Positions 1-10,913 are shown, numbered from the stretch's first letter. The stretch is DNA of 64,000 nucleotides from Corella eumyota (GCA_963082875.1 OY720100.1:6510001-6574000), one strand, 5' to 3'. The notes: a model not told the origin generated them from the sequence alone. Numbers and translations are program-made.

Positions 1-121
1 AAATAAACTTAAAGTACTTTAACGGGAAAATTTTTCTGAAAAAACAGACCTTTTTAACATGTGCTTCATTTTTTTAACATTTTCTGATATCAAAATCTAT
101 TTAACTTACATGATTTTGTAG

Positions 122-2260
122 GACGTTGACACTACCACCGAGGTTATTTTAGGTGAAGTAAATTCGCATTTCGACTTAAAAACTAAAGTGCACAGCATCC
201 CATATAATGGATCAGGTAAAGCAACTTAATTGTTTATACTTATGTTGTAAATAAAGTCTAGAAAGATATAGTTACTATATATAGAAAAAACAACATTTTT
301 TAATCCTGCTAAACAAAATTGGTCCGGCAGCGTGGTGTAGTTGTAAGAATACTCGGCTTCACTACTTAAGGTCTTGCGTTCGATTCCTACCTTGAGTAAG
401 GTAGATAAACCGTATAAACTCCTGTTAAGCCAACACCTAATCAGCACCCCACTTATCGGGCAATTATAATCTATAATATCTTAAACTGCCATAGGCAACT
501 CGAGACTGGGTCGGGGTAACTAATATTGCTCTATGTTTAGGTCGTCAGGTCGAATTTCCACATCGAGGATAAATAATCGAAAAAAAAAATATTTAAAATG
601 TTCGAAAATTTGATTTTACAGGTACCATGACCGGAAAAGCATTAAAACATGCATTTGACTACAGCCTCAACGTTCCCATGAACCGCCCCCATGTTCGTGA
701 CGTATTGCTCCTATTCACTGATGGTGCGTCACATGATGACGTCATCGAACCAGCTATGATGTTAAAAAAGAGAGGAGTAGACGTAAGTACAAAATGTTTT
801 CATGTTATTTACATTCTGAAGAACACGAAATGGGTATTTCGACTGCTTGTTAGCTTATGCGTCATACTATATGGGAGAACCCATAGTAATTAAATATATT
901 CAACAACACACCTTATTACGTAATGTTGAAACTAAATTAGAAAAACAAATTGTACATACCTAGTTGGGTTCTTCTTTTTACATGGTTTGTAAAAAATGCC
1001 TAGTCGAACCACTTAATTTAACCTCAATACTTTAAAAACTACATATTATACATAAATTTTTCTGTTAAACAAGTTTTAAAATAAATTTTTAGGTGGTAAA
1101 CATATAAAAAAGCTTAATAAAATACAGCCCTAACTAATAACTGCTGTTTTATATAGAACACATTCGCTATTTATTGTAAATAATTTTTTTGTTTCAACCT
1201 TAGCTTTTAATGAAACAACAATACTGTAAAAGCTGGGCTTAATGAAACAAGTGTTGCTGTTTAAGTTGAACGATTATCGAAAACGCCGAAGGCAAAAAAG
1301 CGCTAAACGCAATGTACCGCAAGCGAAGAATTACATAAACGTTAAAGCTAAAGCGCTTCGAAAATGAAAATGGACTAAGGCATTAAAGCGTGGTGTGATG
1401 CATAAGTAGTATTCTGTAAAATGAAAAACAATTAGTCGTGCAAATTTAACAAATAATAGATGTCATTTCTCCTATAATGAAATATTAAAAAACAATTCCG
1501 CCTACAAAAGAGTAATTGCTAAACATTACAACGAAAAAAACAAAACCGCCTACAGAAAAGTAATTGCTAAACCATAAAAAAATTCTGCTTACGAAATAGT
1601 AATAGTTAATGGCCGTGCAGTGCAAATAAGCTACGCCTACGTTAAGTTTAAATTTTATTTTGTTTAACCATTGATGTAATAAACTAAAAATAATTGATGG
1701 TAAATAAACTCTTTGTCTACAAAACTTTGCAAACATTTTAATCCCAAAGATTTACATTTAGCAAACTTAGCTCATGTGCGCCGTCGTGAGGATAATAATT
1801 TTCATGTTATAAATAAGCACATTTTTATAACTTGTATTTTAAATTTGCAATGCACAAAAGTAAAAAAAAAAACTAAGCGTATTTTATGTAATTAATTGGA
1901 TCACTTCAACTTTACGGTTCTCAGAAAATCTTATGTACTTTACGGTCCTTGCCACTTTTCTCTCGTACTTTACCCTAAAGACAAGTTATCCGTTTTTTTT
2001 ATTCTGTCAAAAAGTTTTTATATTAAATTATTAAAAACACAACTAATGCATCTGAAATCTTACAATTACTCTATTAATTAAAGGTAAACGTGGTCGGAAT
2101 CAAAAACATGATGGGAAATTTGGACGAGGGGCAAATGAGACAAATGGTTAGCGAACCGATCGACGACCACATTATGTTAATCTCAGGAGGCTTCGAGTCT
2201 TTAACAGAAGAGTTCGTGGCCCGAATATCCGACCTAGTTTGTGGAAATCCGTGCGAGTAA
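122..2260 (+). CDS. von Willebrand factor A domain protein, 3' part (5' end outside window)
   Basis: Three exons join in frame: 122-215, 622-782 and 2084-2260. They encode the second half of a vWA (Rossmann-like, metal-dependent adhesion) domain. Visible landmarks are an N-terminal stretch ending IPYNGSGTMTGKAL, the strand LLLFTDG that carries the later MIDAS aspartate, the strand VDVNVVGI, and a terminal helix ending CGNPCE. The DxSxS part of the MIDAS lies upstream of the window, so the full architecture (single vWA, collagen- or matrilin-like) cannot be told. The stop TAA at 2258-2260 overlaps a good donor sequence (GTAAGT from 2256), so a further exon is possible. An AATAAA at 2306-2311 favours ending here. 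The last intron (783-2083) holds a decayed repeat-protein fragment and the first holds a SINE. An extracellular role is inferred from the family. Confidence 0.85.
325..589 (+). mobile_element. tRNA-derived SINE, copy 1
   Basis: Near full-length copy in the first visible intron of the vWA gene. The head carries a Pol III A box (TGGTGTAGTTG) and a B box (CGTTCGATTCC). The body contains the shared segments 'gggcaattat' and 'gagactgggtcggggtaact', and the end is a short A-rich tail. The same family recurs at least seven more times in this window. It may be the composite SINE known from Ciona (Cics-1), but I cannot confirm that identity. Confidence 0.85.
1250..1740 (+). repeat. decayed fragment of a repeat-protein coding sequence in an intron
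   Basis: Within intron 783-2083 the base composition becomes CG-richer. Translation on the plus strand gives Lys/Arg-rich peptides and then a degenerate roughly 60-bp tandem repeat (about 1490-1605) whose units read like AYKRVIAKHY and AYRKVIAK. Such lists of short basic repeats occur in some transposon-encoded proteins. It is broken in several places and I cannot assign a family. It is treated as a fossil and not as an exon of the host gene. Confidence 0.35.
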
Positions 2261-2311
2261 GTTAAATTTTTTCTTAGTTTTTGTAACTTACGTGTAAGAA
2301 TATAGAATAAA

Positions 2312-3043
2312 CTGGACTTAGCCTAGTAAAGCTTTACTGCGCTGGTGTAGTGTGTGTGAATTAGCCATATTTCATTTTAATCTAAATTTTCTTGGCTTAA
2401 AAGCACCTTTTGTCCTAGCGATTTTAACTGCTTTCTTAGAGAGTAATATTCAGATTCCTAACCGTTGCATTGTTCTATACAACAATTTTATAAAATATAC
2501 AATAGTTGGCTTTTAAGGGTATTATTTTATTTATTAATAAGTGCATTCATACCAACATTAAAAACGATTATTGTTTAGACATTTGCTTCCATCAAGCCTC
2601 CGAAAAAATGAACTTTAAAGTTTCGGATTAGTTTTATTTATATTTATTTTTTGTGTGCTTTTTTATTCAAAATTGATTTTATTTCGTGGTTTGTTATTAA
2701 ATTGTTTGTCTATTTTGAAAAATAAATACAATATTTTTTTAAGCGTAGTGCTAGAGGAAAAGTTTTTTAAAGAAAAACGTAGATACTTTCTGAGAAAAAA
2801 ACTCTTAAAACTATAAGGAAATTTTAGCAATATTGCAACTAAATAGAACGAATGGCTTGATGATAAATTTCAAATTTAATTCATAGTTGATTTATAGATA
2901 AGCCTTTGCAACAAAATGAGCTATTTAAAAAATGCTAAAAAGATGCCCAACTTCTATATATTTCAATTTGTATTTTCGTCTAAAAATCAAAAAATATTTA
3001 AATTTAAAATAAATTAACAGCTTAAAAGTGTTCCTTAACATCT
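2312..3043. other. convergent intergenic spacer
   Basis: AT-rich spacer between the vWA gene poly(A) signal and the 3' end of BRCC36 on the other strand. I see no coding potential, RNA gene or repeat in it. Confidence 0.6.
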
Positions 3044-5296
3044 CTACTTACCAGCATTTGAAGGTGCTAGAGACCCTATTTCATTTTCCAATCTTAGAAT
3101 CTCTAATTTCAGTTTCTCATTTTCTGTGTTTACCTGTTTTAACTTATCCTTGTGCCACTGGTTTGTTGAATGTAGGATATGTAGTAAAGGGGAAGTAATA
3201 GATTCAGTGATGTTGCATAGGGACTGGGAATGAACTGAAGCATTGTGTATTCTAGTCATTATATTAGTGCCACATGTCCTAAAAAAAAACAATTAAAAAC
3301 AAGAATTAAAAAATATAAATGGAAAGACAATAACATATAAATGTTTACAGTTTGCTACAAACTATATCATTCCTTAATTTAATGGCTTAAAAAAATTAAA
3401 ATGCAAATTTATCATAAACTAATAATTATAATATATATATATATGCTTAAATTAAATGTATGTATAAGATCTAATTTATTTTTAATTCATCTGTCATTTA
3501 AACAATAAAATTAAAATAAACCCTGTGGCTGAGTTGTACGAATCATTTTCTTCTTGAACTAGAATTTTAGTTAAATCTGTTAACGTTTTAAGATTAGCTT
3601 CACATAAAGTTTTCTTTCTTGTAATAAACACGGGGACTTCGATTCTGTCATACCTTAAAACAAATTCAAAATTTAAATAAAGTTCAGCAAATTACAGTAT
3701 CTTTTTTTTTATTGAAAGATTTTTTAGTGTCTAACTTCATTAAGATTTTTTATTTTAAAAAACAATGTTTAAACAATATTTAACCAAATTGAATGTTTTA
3801 TACTGTGGCTGTGATTCCCACTCAGGACTGTGTTTAGTTGATTGAAAACAAGTCATCTCTATTGTTTGTTGCTACAAATCATAAGTCATGTTTTTAAAAA
3901 AACTACAAGTTTATATAAATACAAAAAATATAGATAAATTTTACATTTTGCAGTTGATATATTAAAAAATATATAAACAACTACTAAATACTGGTGCTAA
4001 AAAATATTAAAATTAGCTTGTATTTCTATAACAAAAAAACAACTTTTTTAACATGCAAAATTCTGAATATTTAATTAAATTGCACCTACCAAGTTAGCTT
4101 TATTTTCGTTAAAGCATGAAAAAATAAGTCCGATGAAAGTTTGGTCCATCATTTGGTACATGGCTTGTGTTTGGACATCAACATGAGAAGGCCACACAGT
4201 TATATGTGGATGGGAATGATACCAACCAACTATACGCAGTGGTCGTTTAGTCTTGTTAGCTAGATTGTGGATTATAAATTAAACAGTTAAGAAAAAAGTA
4301 TATGTGTCCAGAACTTCAATGCTGTTACCCAACAGCAACTATATTTTATTTTTCATGATTAAAATACTAAAATGTTTCTCTAATTTCCATTTTATGAATT
4401 TTTGTTTTAATTTAATGCTTCATAAACCTAATACAACAAAAAAAATCAAAAAAAGCCCAGAAATTATATTTTAAAAGAAGGATATTTCAGCTACTGTTGA
4501 AGCATTTGATAACTGCTCAACTGATATTTCAACCCTGTCTTTTCGTTTGTCAATTCTTCTTAAGAGCATGACTGCATAAATGTTAATTTCACATCCAGCA
4601 AGCTATAAAAGAAAAAAAAAATAGTTTTTAACATTTATATTGATAAAGACTAAGAGCATAGCAAAAAGCAGAGTAAATAATTATCCCATCAGGTTTCGTC
4701 CGGTACCTATAAACTATACAGGATCAAATGGATTGAATGGATTGAATGGACCAAATGGATCGCATGCATTATGCTTATTCTGAATGGGTGAGGGTCGGGG
4801 TTAGGGTTTAATTTATGCAATATTTTTTTCCATTCTATTCATTCGGTCCATTCGATAACCATTTGATATATATACATTTGATCCATTCGATCCAATCGGT
4901 CCATTCGATAACCATTTGATATACATTTGATCCATTCGATCCATTCGATCCATTTGATCCATTCGATCCTGTATAGTTTATAGGTACCCGGTTTCGGCCT
5001 CAATTTCCACTATCAAGAGCGTATCACTACTGGGTGCCGAACCCAAACCTCATGTAGTGTAGAAAATGTTCTGATCCTTACACCATGTTGAACCTACCTT
5101 ACTTCTGCCCAGCAATGACGATTAGGCTTGGTAGAAATAAGTCAAAATGTTATATACGACTTAAAATACTACAAACCTGTTCAATCATTTCTCCTATACA
5201 CAACCCCATGACTTCTTCCGTTTCGTTAGATAGAGCGTGAGTAAGACATGTTAAATATGCATCAGCGTTCAACGTTACACGTGCTACAGAACCCAT
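3044..5296 (-). CDS. BRCC3: BRCC36, K63-specific deubiquitinase (MPN+/JAMM)
   Basis: Six exons on the minus strand (5177-5296, 4486-4602, 4090-4266, 3804-3871, 3522-3653, 3044-3278) join without a phase break to 282 aa, close to the shorter human isoform. The family is a zinc metalloprotease that cleaves K63-linked ubiquitin in the BRCA1-A and BRISC complexes. The JAMM motif is intact: HSHPHITVWPSHVD gives H96, H98, S106 and D109, and the upstream acid is E28 in EEVMGLCIGE. The C-terminal coiled coil (KLKQVNTENEKLKLEI) matches the dimerisation part of BRCC36. An upstream in-frame Met at 5347 exists, but the start at 5296 aligns better with the family. Intron 2 looks U12-type. The stop overlaps a donor-like GTAAGT, so a tiny further exon cannot be excluded. 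The insert between strands 1 and 2 of human isoform 1 is absent. Confidence 0.92.
4267..4485 (-). other. probable U12-dependent AT-AC intron in BRCC36
   Basis: Reading the minus strand, the exon ends GCT GAA and the intron begins ATATCCTTC, the minor-spliceosome donor consensus. Near the 3' end is TTTTCTTAACT, close to the U12 branch-site consensus, with its branch A about 20 nt before a terminal CCAC. Splicing AT-AC gives ...TVAE|NLANKTKRP, which parallels human ...TEAERLAELTGRP residue for residue in length. No GT or GC donor gives a continuous frame with that spacing. Confidence 0.75.
4702..4988. mobile_element. foldback/MITE-like element with 24-bp terminal inverted repeats
   Basis: The left end GGTACCTATAAACTATACAG is repeated in reverse complement at the right end, continuing into GGATC. 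The 287-bp interior is built from 9-bp motifs (GATCCATTC and GATCCATTT) and two related blocks of about 45 bp. The flanks carry matching GGTTTCG on both sides, a likely 7-8 bp target duplication as made by hAT-like elements. It lies in BRCC36 intron 1, apparently inside an older SINE. Confidence 0.8.
4989..5095 (-). mobile_element. SINE head, interrupted by the foldback element
   Basis: Read on the minus strand this shows the SINE head: CATGGTGTAAGGATCAGAAC, then a TACACTACATGAGG segment and a degenerate B box. Weak similarity to the SINE 3' part resumes on the far side of the foldback element (about 4660-4701), suggesting the latter inserted into this copy. Confidence 0.55.
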
Positions 5297-5754
5297 AACG
5301 AATTTAGTTCTAAACCTTGTTGCTGGCCTTAAATAACTTAAAGTCAAACAAAGTGTTTTTTGTTATTATTAATCTTGAACATTCGTCAAAAACTTTTTGG
5401 AAACACATATTTTTCCGCATCAATAATTTTACAAAAATGTATTTTTGACTGAGGATAAACCAACTGAAAAAATGTAAAAAAAAAGAATGGCAAATTGTGC
5501 AAACTTTTCAATATTAAAATATTTTTAACATAAAAATAAGCTACAAAACACACCACAAAAATATTATTTTACATTGATTTAAGTTGGTTGGTAGATATTT
5601 TAGTTTTTTTTTTTATTGATTATAAATTGATTTTAATCGTAAAAAAAATAAAAACTAATGTTTTCTTATTCTAATAAAAACATAAAAAGAAAAAAGTTTT
5701 AAAAAACATCTATCTTTAGTAAAATATGCAACATTTTAAAGTTCAAGCATCGTT

Positions 5755-5835
5755 ACGACCATTCTAGAACATGCGAGAGAATTAAATATTCTCTCGAATC
5801 ATCGAGCGTATGACGTATGTTATTTATATACTTAG
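5755..5835 (+). promoter_or_regulatory. heat-shock element cluster and TATA-like box upstream of BAG3
   Basis: A consensus HSE pair TTCTAGAAC lies at 5762-5770. It is followed by further GAA/TTC units within a perfect 9-bp inverted repeat, CGAGAGAAT and ATTCTCTCG, at about 5774-5796. A TATA-like TTTATATAC follows near 5822. The next gene is BAG3, which in vertebrates is a classic HSF1 target. BRCC36 diverges from the same spacer. The role is inferred from motif and context. Confidence 0.6.
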
Positions 5836-5972
5836 CGCGACTGCTTGGTTTTAAAGCAGTGAACAATCGATCGCGCAGTCACGTAAAACAAGGAACAGTT
5901 AGAAAAGAAAGGTTGTTGTACATTAAAAACTTGATTTTGAAGATATTAGTAGGTATCAACAAACGAGGAATA

Positions 5973-7929
5973 ATGTTTGAAAATTTAAAAGACGACCAGC
6001 TTCAAAATAATGTAGGTGTATATAAATTATTTAGTAAAATATGCTTCGATGAAGCTGTATTATTTAACTTTAATTAATGGCACAGTTACTTTGTATAAAT
6101 ACGTAAAATGAAAGTAAAATGAAGTCTAAACTAAACCAAGTACTGCCATTGCTTTAATGTAAAACTTTTTCAAATAAATTATATGGTTTGCTTTAATATT
6201 TTAAAACTTTTGTACATATGAGCTGTTTTAATGTATGAACCTAACAATACCTAAAAAATACCAATATAGGGACAAGAAAGGGTTCGGGAAATCCCAGTTC
6301 TACACGAGCGACCCAGGATGCAACAACATCAATACCAATACCAACGACATGACCCTAGAACAATGCCCCAACCCCAAACAAATTTAGGATTTGCGCCGAT
6401 GCCACAACCCCATCCCTTCTACCAATCCATGCCCCAACCTCAAAGAATAAATCGGCAGAAAACAACGTCCCCCCAGCAGCCAAGTGCAAAACTGCCAAAG
6501 ACTTCGCAGCAAACACAAGTACGTATTGATCCAACAGCTGTTTCGATACCGGTTCAACACCTATGTTGTCCGGATCTTACTAAAATTCACACCGAATCGT
6601 GTGATTTATTAAGTCAAGATAATAGCGTGCCCAATACCGATAACCGTGAGATTCCGGTCGAAATTAATTCGACAGAATTAGATTCCAAAAACGACGTGGT
6701 TGATTCAATATCGCCTAATATGCCTGAAGCCAATTTAGAAGCGGAAGATATGTCGGAAGACAAAACTTCCGATATTAATGTAAGTTCCCCAGAAAATACG
6801 CCAGTCGAAGATATTGTATTGACTGAAGATAAAAACGAAGTAGAGAAAAATGAGGAAAATCTATTAGCTAATGATGACATGTGCGATGTAGATATTTCAG
6901 ATGATAATTTAATAAATAACGAAACTGGGGAAGAAGGCAATTTGCCTATAGAAAAACCAACAAACGAATTGCCTGAAGACCCGAAAATTCAGGTTATAAT
7001 CATTATCCCAACCACATAAAAAATTGAATGTCACTCACAAAGCAAGCAGCATTCAAACGCATTGTATTTAAGAAGCACTTTTTATTTCATATATTTGCAT
7101 GGTAAACTCATTTATAAGCTTACGAAAGTCATGTTCGATAATAATAAAAGGAATGCAGCAGACGTACGTCAATTCTCTTTGGGGTGTGACGTCATCACCG
7201 ATTACGATTGGTTTATTATTAGCTCGTCTAAAGTTGCTACGGTGTCTTGCGCTTAAAACTTTATAGCAGCTGTTTGGTGCGGTATTGATTTACGTAAATA
7301 AAGTCACTAAATAATTATTCTGTAATCCACATGTTAAAGATCACCGTGAAAGTAAAAAATTAACAAAAAAAACTTTTTATTTTTAGGCCACCTCTAAAGA
7401 AAGACTGGTCCCTATTCAAGTCGTTCATCAAAAAGAACCTCAAAACAACTTCGCAGAATCCCCTAAACCAACCGAAAAGCCCAAACCTGACAATGTCAAA
7501 AATAATGTAGTCCCTAAACAAGTTGAAATTGAAGTCACGAAGTCCCAGCCAGATGTAAAACCAGTAGAAGTTCCAAAACCAACTTCTCCTGTACCTAAAA
7601 AACCGTCCATGCCCGAAAAAGACGAAACAACAGACCCAGGGGAAGATCACCGGGTAGTAGCTGCACGAAAGAAACTTAACACTATCCTTGAAGATTTGGA
7701 ATCGTTGGAAAGCGAAGTTAACACTTTTTCAGGATCACCGAAAGAAAAGTTGTATCTTAAATTGGAAGAACAGCTTGTTGCCAAACTTTTACGCCTTGAT
7801 GAAGTTAATGCAAACGGTTCACCTAAAGAAGAACTTATTCGAAATGAGCGAAAGGCCACTGTTAAACGAATTCAACAAACCTTGGACCTATTAGAGCTAA
7901 AGGGCATGTCTGATGACAGCACGTCTTAA
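5973..7929 (+). CDS. BAG3: BAG3-like co-chaperone (IPV motifs plus BAG domain, no WW domain)
   Basis: Exons 5973-6011, 6270-6992 and 7387-7929 join in frame to 434 aa. BAG proteins bind the Hsp70 ATPase domain as nucleotide-exchange factors. BAG3 also binds small heat-shock proteins through IPV motifs. Visible are REIPVLHE (IPV at 21-23), VSIPVQHL (106-108) and a third variant LVPIQVVH (about 261-268), then a Pro/Gln- and acid-rich linker. The C-terminal BAG domain (about 344-426) starts VVAARKKLNTILEDLE and ends TLDLLELKG. Human BAG3 begins with a WW domain, but here the first exon encodes only MFENLKDDQLQNN. The start was chosen because it lies downstream of the TATA-like box. Poly(A) signal AATAAA is at 8022-8027. 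The expected role is stress-induced protein quality control. Confidence 0.88.
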
Positions 7930-8306
7930 TTTTAGTACATTTTAATCACTGTGTTATGTTGTGTTTTATTTGCCCATGTTTTTAACAAATGTTGTTAACT
8001 GTTTTGGTAGTTAATTGTTTTAATAAATTTATTCGATCTACTGCTATATTTTGCGCAAAATATTATTTCAATAAAAATTGGCAACACTAGACAAATCGCG
8101 GGAATTTTTTCTAAAAAGTAAACAAACACCAGCATAATAGCAACACATGAAATCTCGGTAACTTTATGCCATTTTAAAATCGTCAAAACTAAATAAAAAA
8201 TAAATGTAATTTAGGTGAATTAATAAATAAAATCTGAAGCAAATTTACTTCTAAAGAAATAAGCCCTAACGTTAGATTTCTTTTGGATGTTTAATTACTT
8301 TTGATC

Positions 8307-10913
8307 ATGTCGCAAACATCCGATTCAATAACTTTACTTTCCCCTGCCTTAGTCAATCGCTTGATCTCTCTCATTGAACTGAACCAAATGCAAGATTGCA
8401 AACCATCCTTTTTATCTCAAAATGATTTAGAAAAATTTCAAAACATACGCGACACTTTTCTAAAATTAGAGGAACAATTTAAAGCCCTAGTAAACCAAAT
8501 AGTTGAAACTATTGAAAATGATAATTTTCAAATCCGTTTTCTTGAAAAAGCTCTTGAAGTGATTGACGTAGGCTCAGAAATGATTAAATCAATCCTCAAG
8601 TACATCGGGAAAGAAAGTAATTTTGTCCAATTGGGGTGTAATAGTTTACCAAAAAGTGCTTTCAATCTTGTTATGCTATCCTATAAACACTGCAAATTAA
8701 GCCAAGATTTATACAAAGAACATTTCAACGATGCTGCACATTTATTGGGCGATTTATTTCGCAAAACATTCACCCTTCAAAAGATTTTAGGCTTACTAGT
8801 GAGCAAGTTTTGTATTTTTAGCCTAAAATCTAAAAAAATTTGGAAATCCAATGATCTTGATTATGTGATAGTTTCACTTTTTGATATTTGTTGTTTAGTT
8901 AATGAAATGGACAAATCCCTTATTGCTGCTAGTTGGAAAATGCTAGTTAGTTTTCTTATACAACTTAAAAATATGTTACATGAACAAATTGACACCTCAA
9001 AATTTAAGCAAATTCTTCAGAAAAATATAGAAAATCATTTTCAAGAGATTGGAAATCTTACAAAAAAATCAAATGAATTTTGTTTGCCTAATTCGCCTCT
9101 TAAAAACAAATTTTTGATATTCTTTAAAATGGTGAATTTTTTCCTTGAACTTTTAACAAGTTTAATAGAAAGCTATGGGATCTGCGATTCTAAAACTGAT
9201 TGTGATGGGATGTCTAAATTTCTGTTACCCTCATTTACAGCCCTTTCCTTTATTATTATTTCTAATGAAAATGGGCTGAGTTTAGAAGTAACAAAACAAA
9301 TAAAATTGGAGCATACATTTAACCAACTGGATAAAATTATTTCTTCGGTTTTGACTTTAAAAAACTTTGACCTGCAAGTATTTGAAGATGTAATAAATTC
9401 ACCTGATCAAACCGAATCACACTTCTCAGTTTTATTAATTTTAACCAGAATTGTGCCTATTATAGTTAAACCTCATGTCAACCAACCAGTTAACATAAAA
9501 TACATGGATGTGCTTAACCTTTATTTTAAGGCCATACCTTATTTCTTTATCGAGTTAAACCTAAACAAAAAAATTCAAATTGATCAAGCTAAAACCAAAT
9601 TATACAACATTTTTGTTTCTAATCTATGTGCACTGGTAATTGCTATTCCAGAGAAATTGTTTTACGAGCTTGAAGTTGTTTTAATAGAAAACTTGTTGTC
9701 TGTACAGAATTACAAGTCAACACTTGCAGCTGATGTTTGGTGCTTTTTGGCTAGATTTTCTACTGGTGAAGTGTGCTTACACCATGTTAAAATCTTGATT
9801 AAATTAATTAATAAGGTGAACAACAACACTGCAGTTATGTCTTTAATTTTAAGATTATTAGAGTTTTTGGAACCAGAACAACAAACAATTATTTCAAATC
9901 TATATTTGTTTAGCGAAGACTGCAACCTAGATTGTTGGGCACATTTTGGTAATAAGTTGATATCTTATTCAGCACAACCCATTGTGGCTTTTAGAGAACT
10001 ATGTGAGAGATGTACTTGTGTTCTTAACAGTTGGATTGAAGGTGGATGTGAGATTTCATCTCTAATACTGGTCAAAACACATATTAAAATATTGGGAACT
10101 ATTTTTTCCGACTGTAATGTTAAATTAATTGTAATGTGTCAATCCCACATATCTTCACTAAGTTTTGTTCTTATTCGATTGTGGAAATCATTACCCTTCG
10201 AATCAGATAACATATTTGATAGTTTACTTTCCTTGTATACTGAGCTATTGTATTTAAACACACAATATCTAACAACCACTATAAACAGTGAGGATTTAAC
10301 AGGCATGATGCAGATTTTGCTAGAAGTATCATTATTCAAAACAAAACAATTATTAAGCTTTATCAAAAATACCAAAGTTGAAGCTACACAAACATCGAAA
10401 TTTTTTTTAACTGTTGTAGACTTCTTGTTATCACTTAAATCCCAAACTCTTACAACTGATATGCAGGTAAATGTAACTTTTCTGTGGCAAAGCATCATTC
10501 AAGAGTCGAAAGAAAACTGGTACTTACGATTTCTATGCTTGGATAACCTTGAAATGTTTTTGGCGACAACAAAATATCCACAACTAATGTCAGAGATCTG
10601 TTCAAGAACTGAAACATCAGATTTGGTAAAGTCACATTTAAGAAGACAAACTGAAACATTACCCAATAATGTAACAAGAGTAAATGTTTTAAAACATATG
10701 CAAGATTTATTTGCACATAAAAAAGATGATTGTAACCTTGTGAAAAATTCAGACTTTAAAATGTCTAAGTTGAGCAAAGCTTCGGAAATTGTGAAAACGT
10801 TGGAAAACAAAGTACGAGAATTAAAGGACATTTCTCCTAAAGAACTAACAGAATTCGAAATTTCATCAATCAAAAATTCAAGTACACACCTTAAAGAATA
10901 TCTTAAATTTTAA
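8307..10913 (+). CDS. FIRRM: FIRRM (C1orf112) homologue, single exon
   Basis: An 868-aa open frame without introns. The N-terminal third carries segments matching vertebrate C1orf112: SLPKSAFNLVMLSYKHCK, HLLGDLFRKTFTLQKILG, and SLFDICCLVNEMDKS followed by SWKMLV. The family is an all-helical protein that stabilises FIGNL1. Together they remove RAD51 from DNA in homologous recombination and interstrand crosslink repair. The protein here is predicted helical throughout, with hydrophobic Leu/Ile repeats and no signal peptide. The start is the ATG at 8307 (MSQTSDS), similar to the family N-terminus. BAG3 ends 378 bp upstream on the same strand. The complete lack of introns contrasts with the many-exon vertebrate gene and with most neighbours. 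Confidence 0.85.
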   Translation: MSQTSDSITLLSPALVNRLISLIELNQMQDCKPSFLSQNDLEKFQNIRDTFLKLEEQFKALVNQIVETIENDNFQIRFLEKALEVIDVGSEMIKSILKYIGKESNFVQLGCNSLPKSAFNLVMLSYKHCKLSQDLYKEHFNDAAHLLGDLFRKTFTLQKILGLLVSKFCIFSLKSKKIWKSNDLDYVIVSLFDICCLVNEMDKSLIAASWKMLVSFLIQLKNMLHEQIDTSKFKQILQKNIENHFQEIGNLTKKSNEFCLPNSPLKNKFLIFFKMVNFFLELLTSLIESYGICDSKTDCDGMSKFLLPSFTALSFIIISNENGLSLEVTKQIKLEHTFNQLDKIISSVLTLKNFDLQVFEDVINSPDQTESHFSVLLILTRIVPIIVKPHVNQPVNIKYMDVLNLYFKAIPYFFIELNLNKKIQIDQAKTKLYNIFVSNLCALVIAIPEKLFYELEVVLIENLLSVQNYKSTLAADVWCFLARFSTGEVCLHHVKILIKLINKVNNNTAVMSLILRLLEFLEPEQQTIISNLYLFSEDCNLDCWAHFGNKLISYSAQPIVAFRELCERCTCVLNSWIEGGCEISSLILVKTHIKILGTIFSDCNVKLIVMCQSHISSLSFVLIRLWKSLPFESDNIFDSLLSLYTELLYLNTQYLTTTINSEDLTGMMQILLEVSLFKTKQLLSFIKNTKVEATQTSKFFLTVVDFLLSLKSQTLTTDMQVNVTFLWQSIIQESKENWYLRFLCLDNLEMFLATTKYPQLMSEICSRTETSDLVKSHLRRQTETLPNNVTRVNVLKHMQDLFAHKKDDCNLVKNSDFKMSKLSKASEIVKTLENKVRELKDISPKELTEFEISSIKNSSTHLKEYLKF

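Noticed and set aside
1896-2081. Plus-strand 61-codon frame just before the last vWA exon
   Set aside because: It runs into the intron's 3' end, has no splice junctions of its own and sits in or beside the decayed repeat fragment.
4795-4830. Telomere-like GGGTTAGGG inside the foldback element
   Set aside because: Only one short TTAGGG-type run, without tandem repetition. It is best seen as part of the element interior.
5817-5972. Upstream in-frame start for BAG3 at 5817
   Set aside because: It would lie within or upstream of the TATA-like box and HSE cluster, and the extra residues (LFIYLARLLGFKAVNN) resemble no BAG3 part.
5150-10913. A functional DNA-repair cluster from BRCC36 and FIRRM being neighbours
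   Set aside because: Both act in homologous recombination, but BAG3 lies between them and promoters differ. Adjacency is most simply coincidence without synteny evidence.
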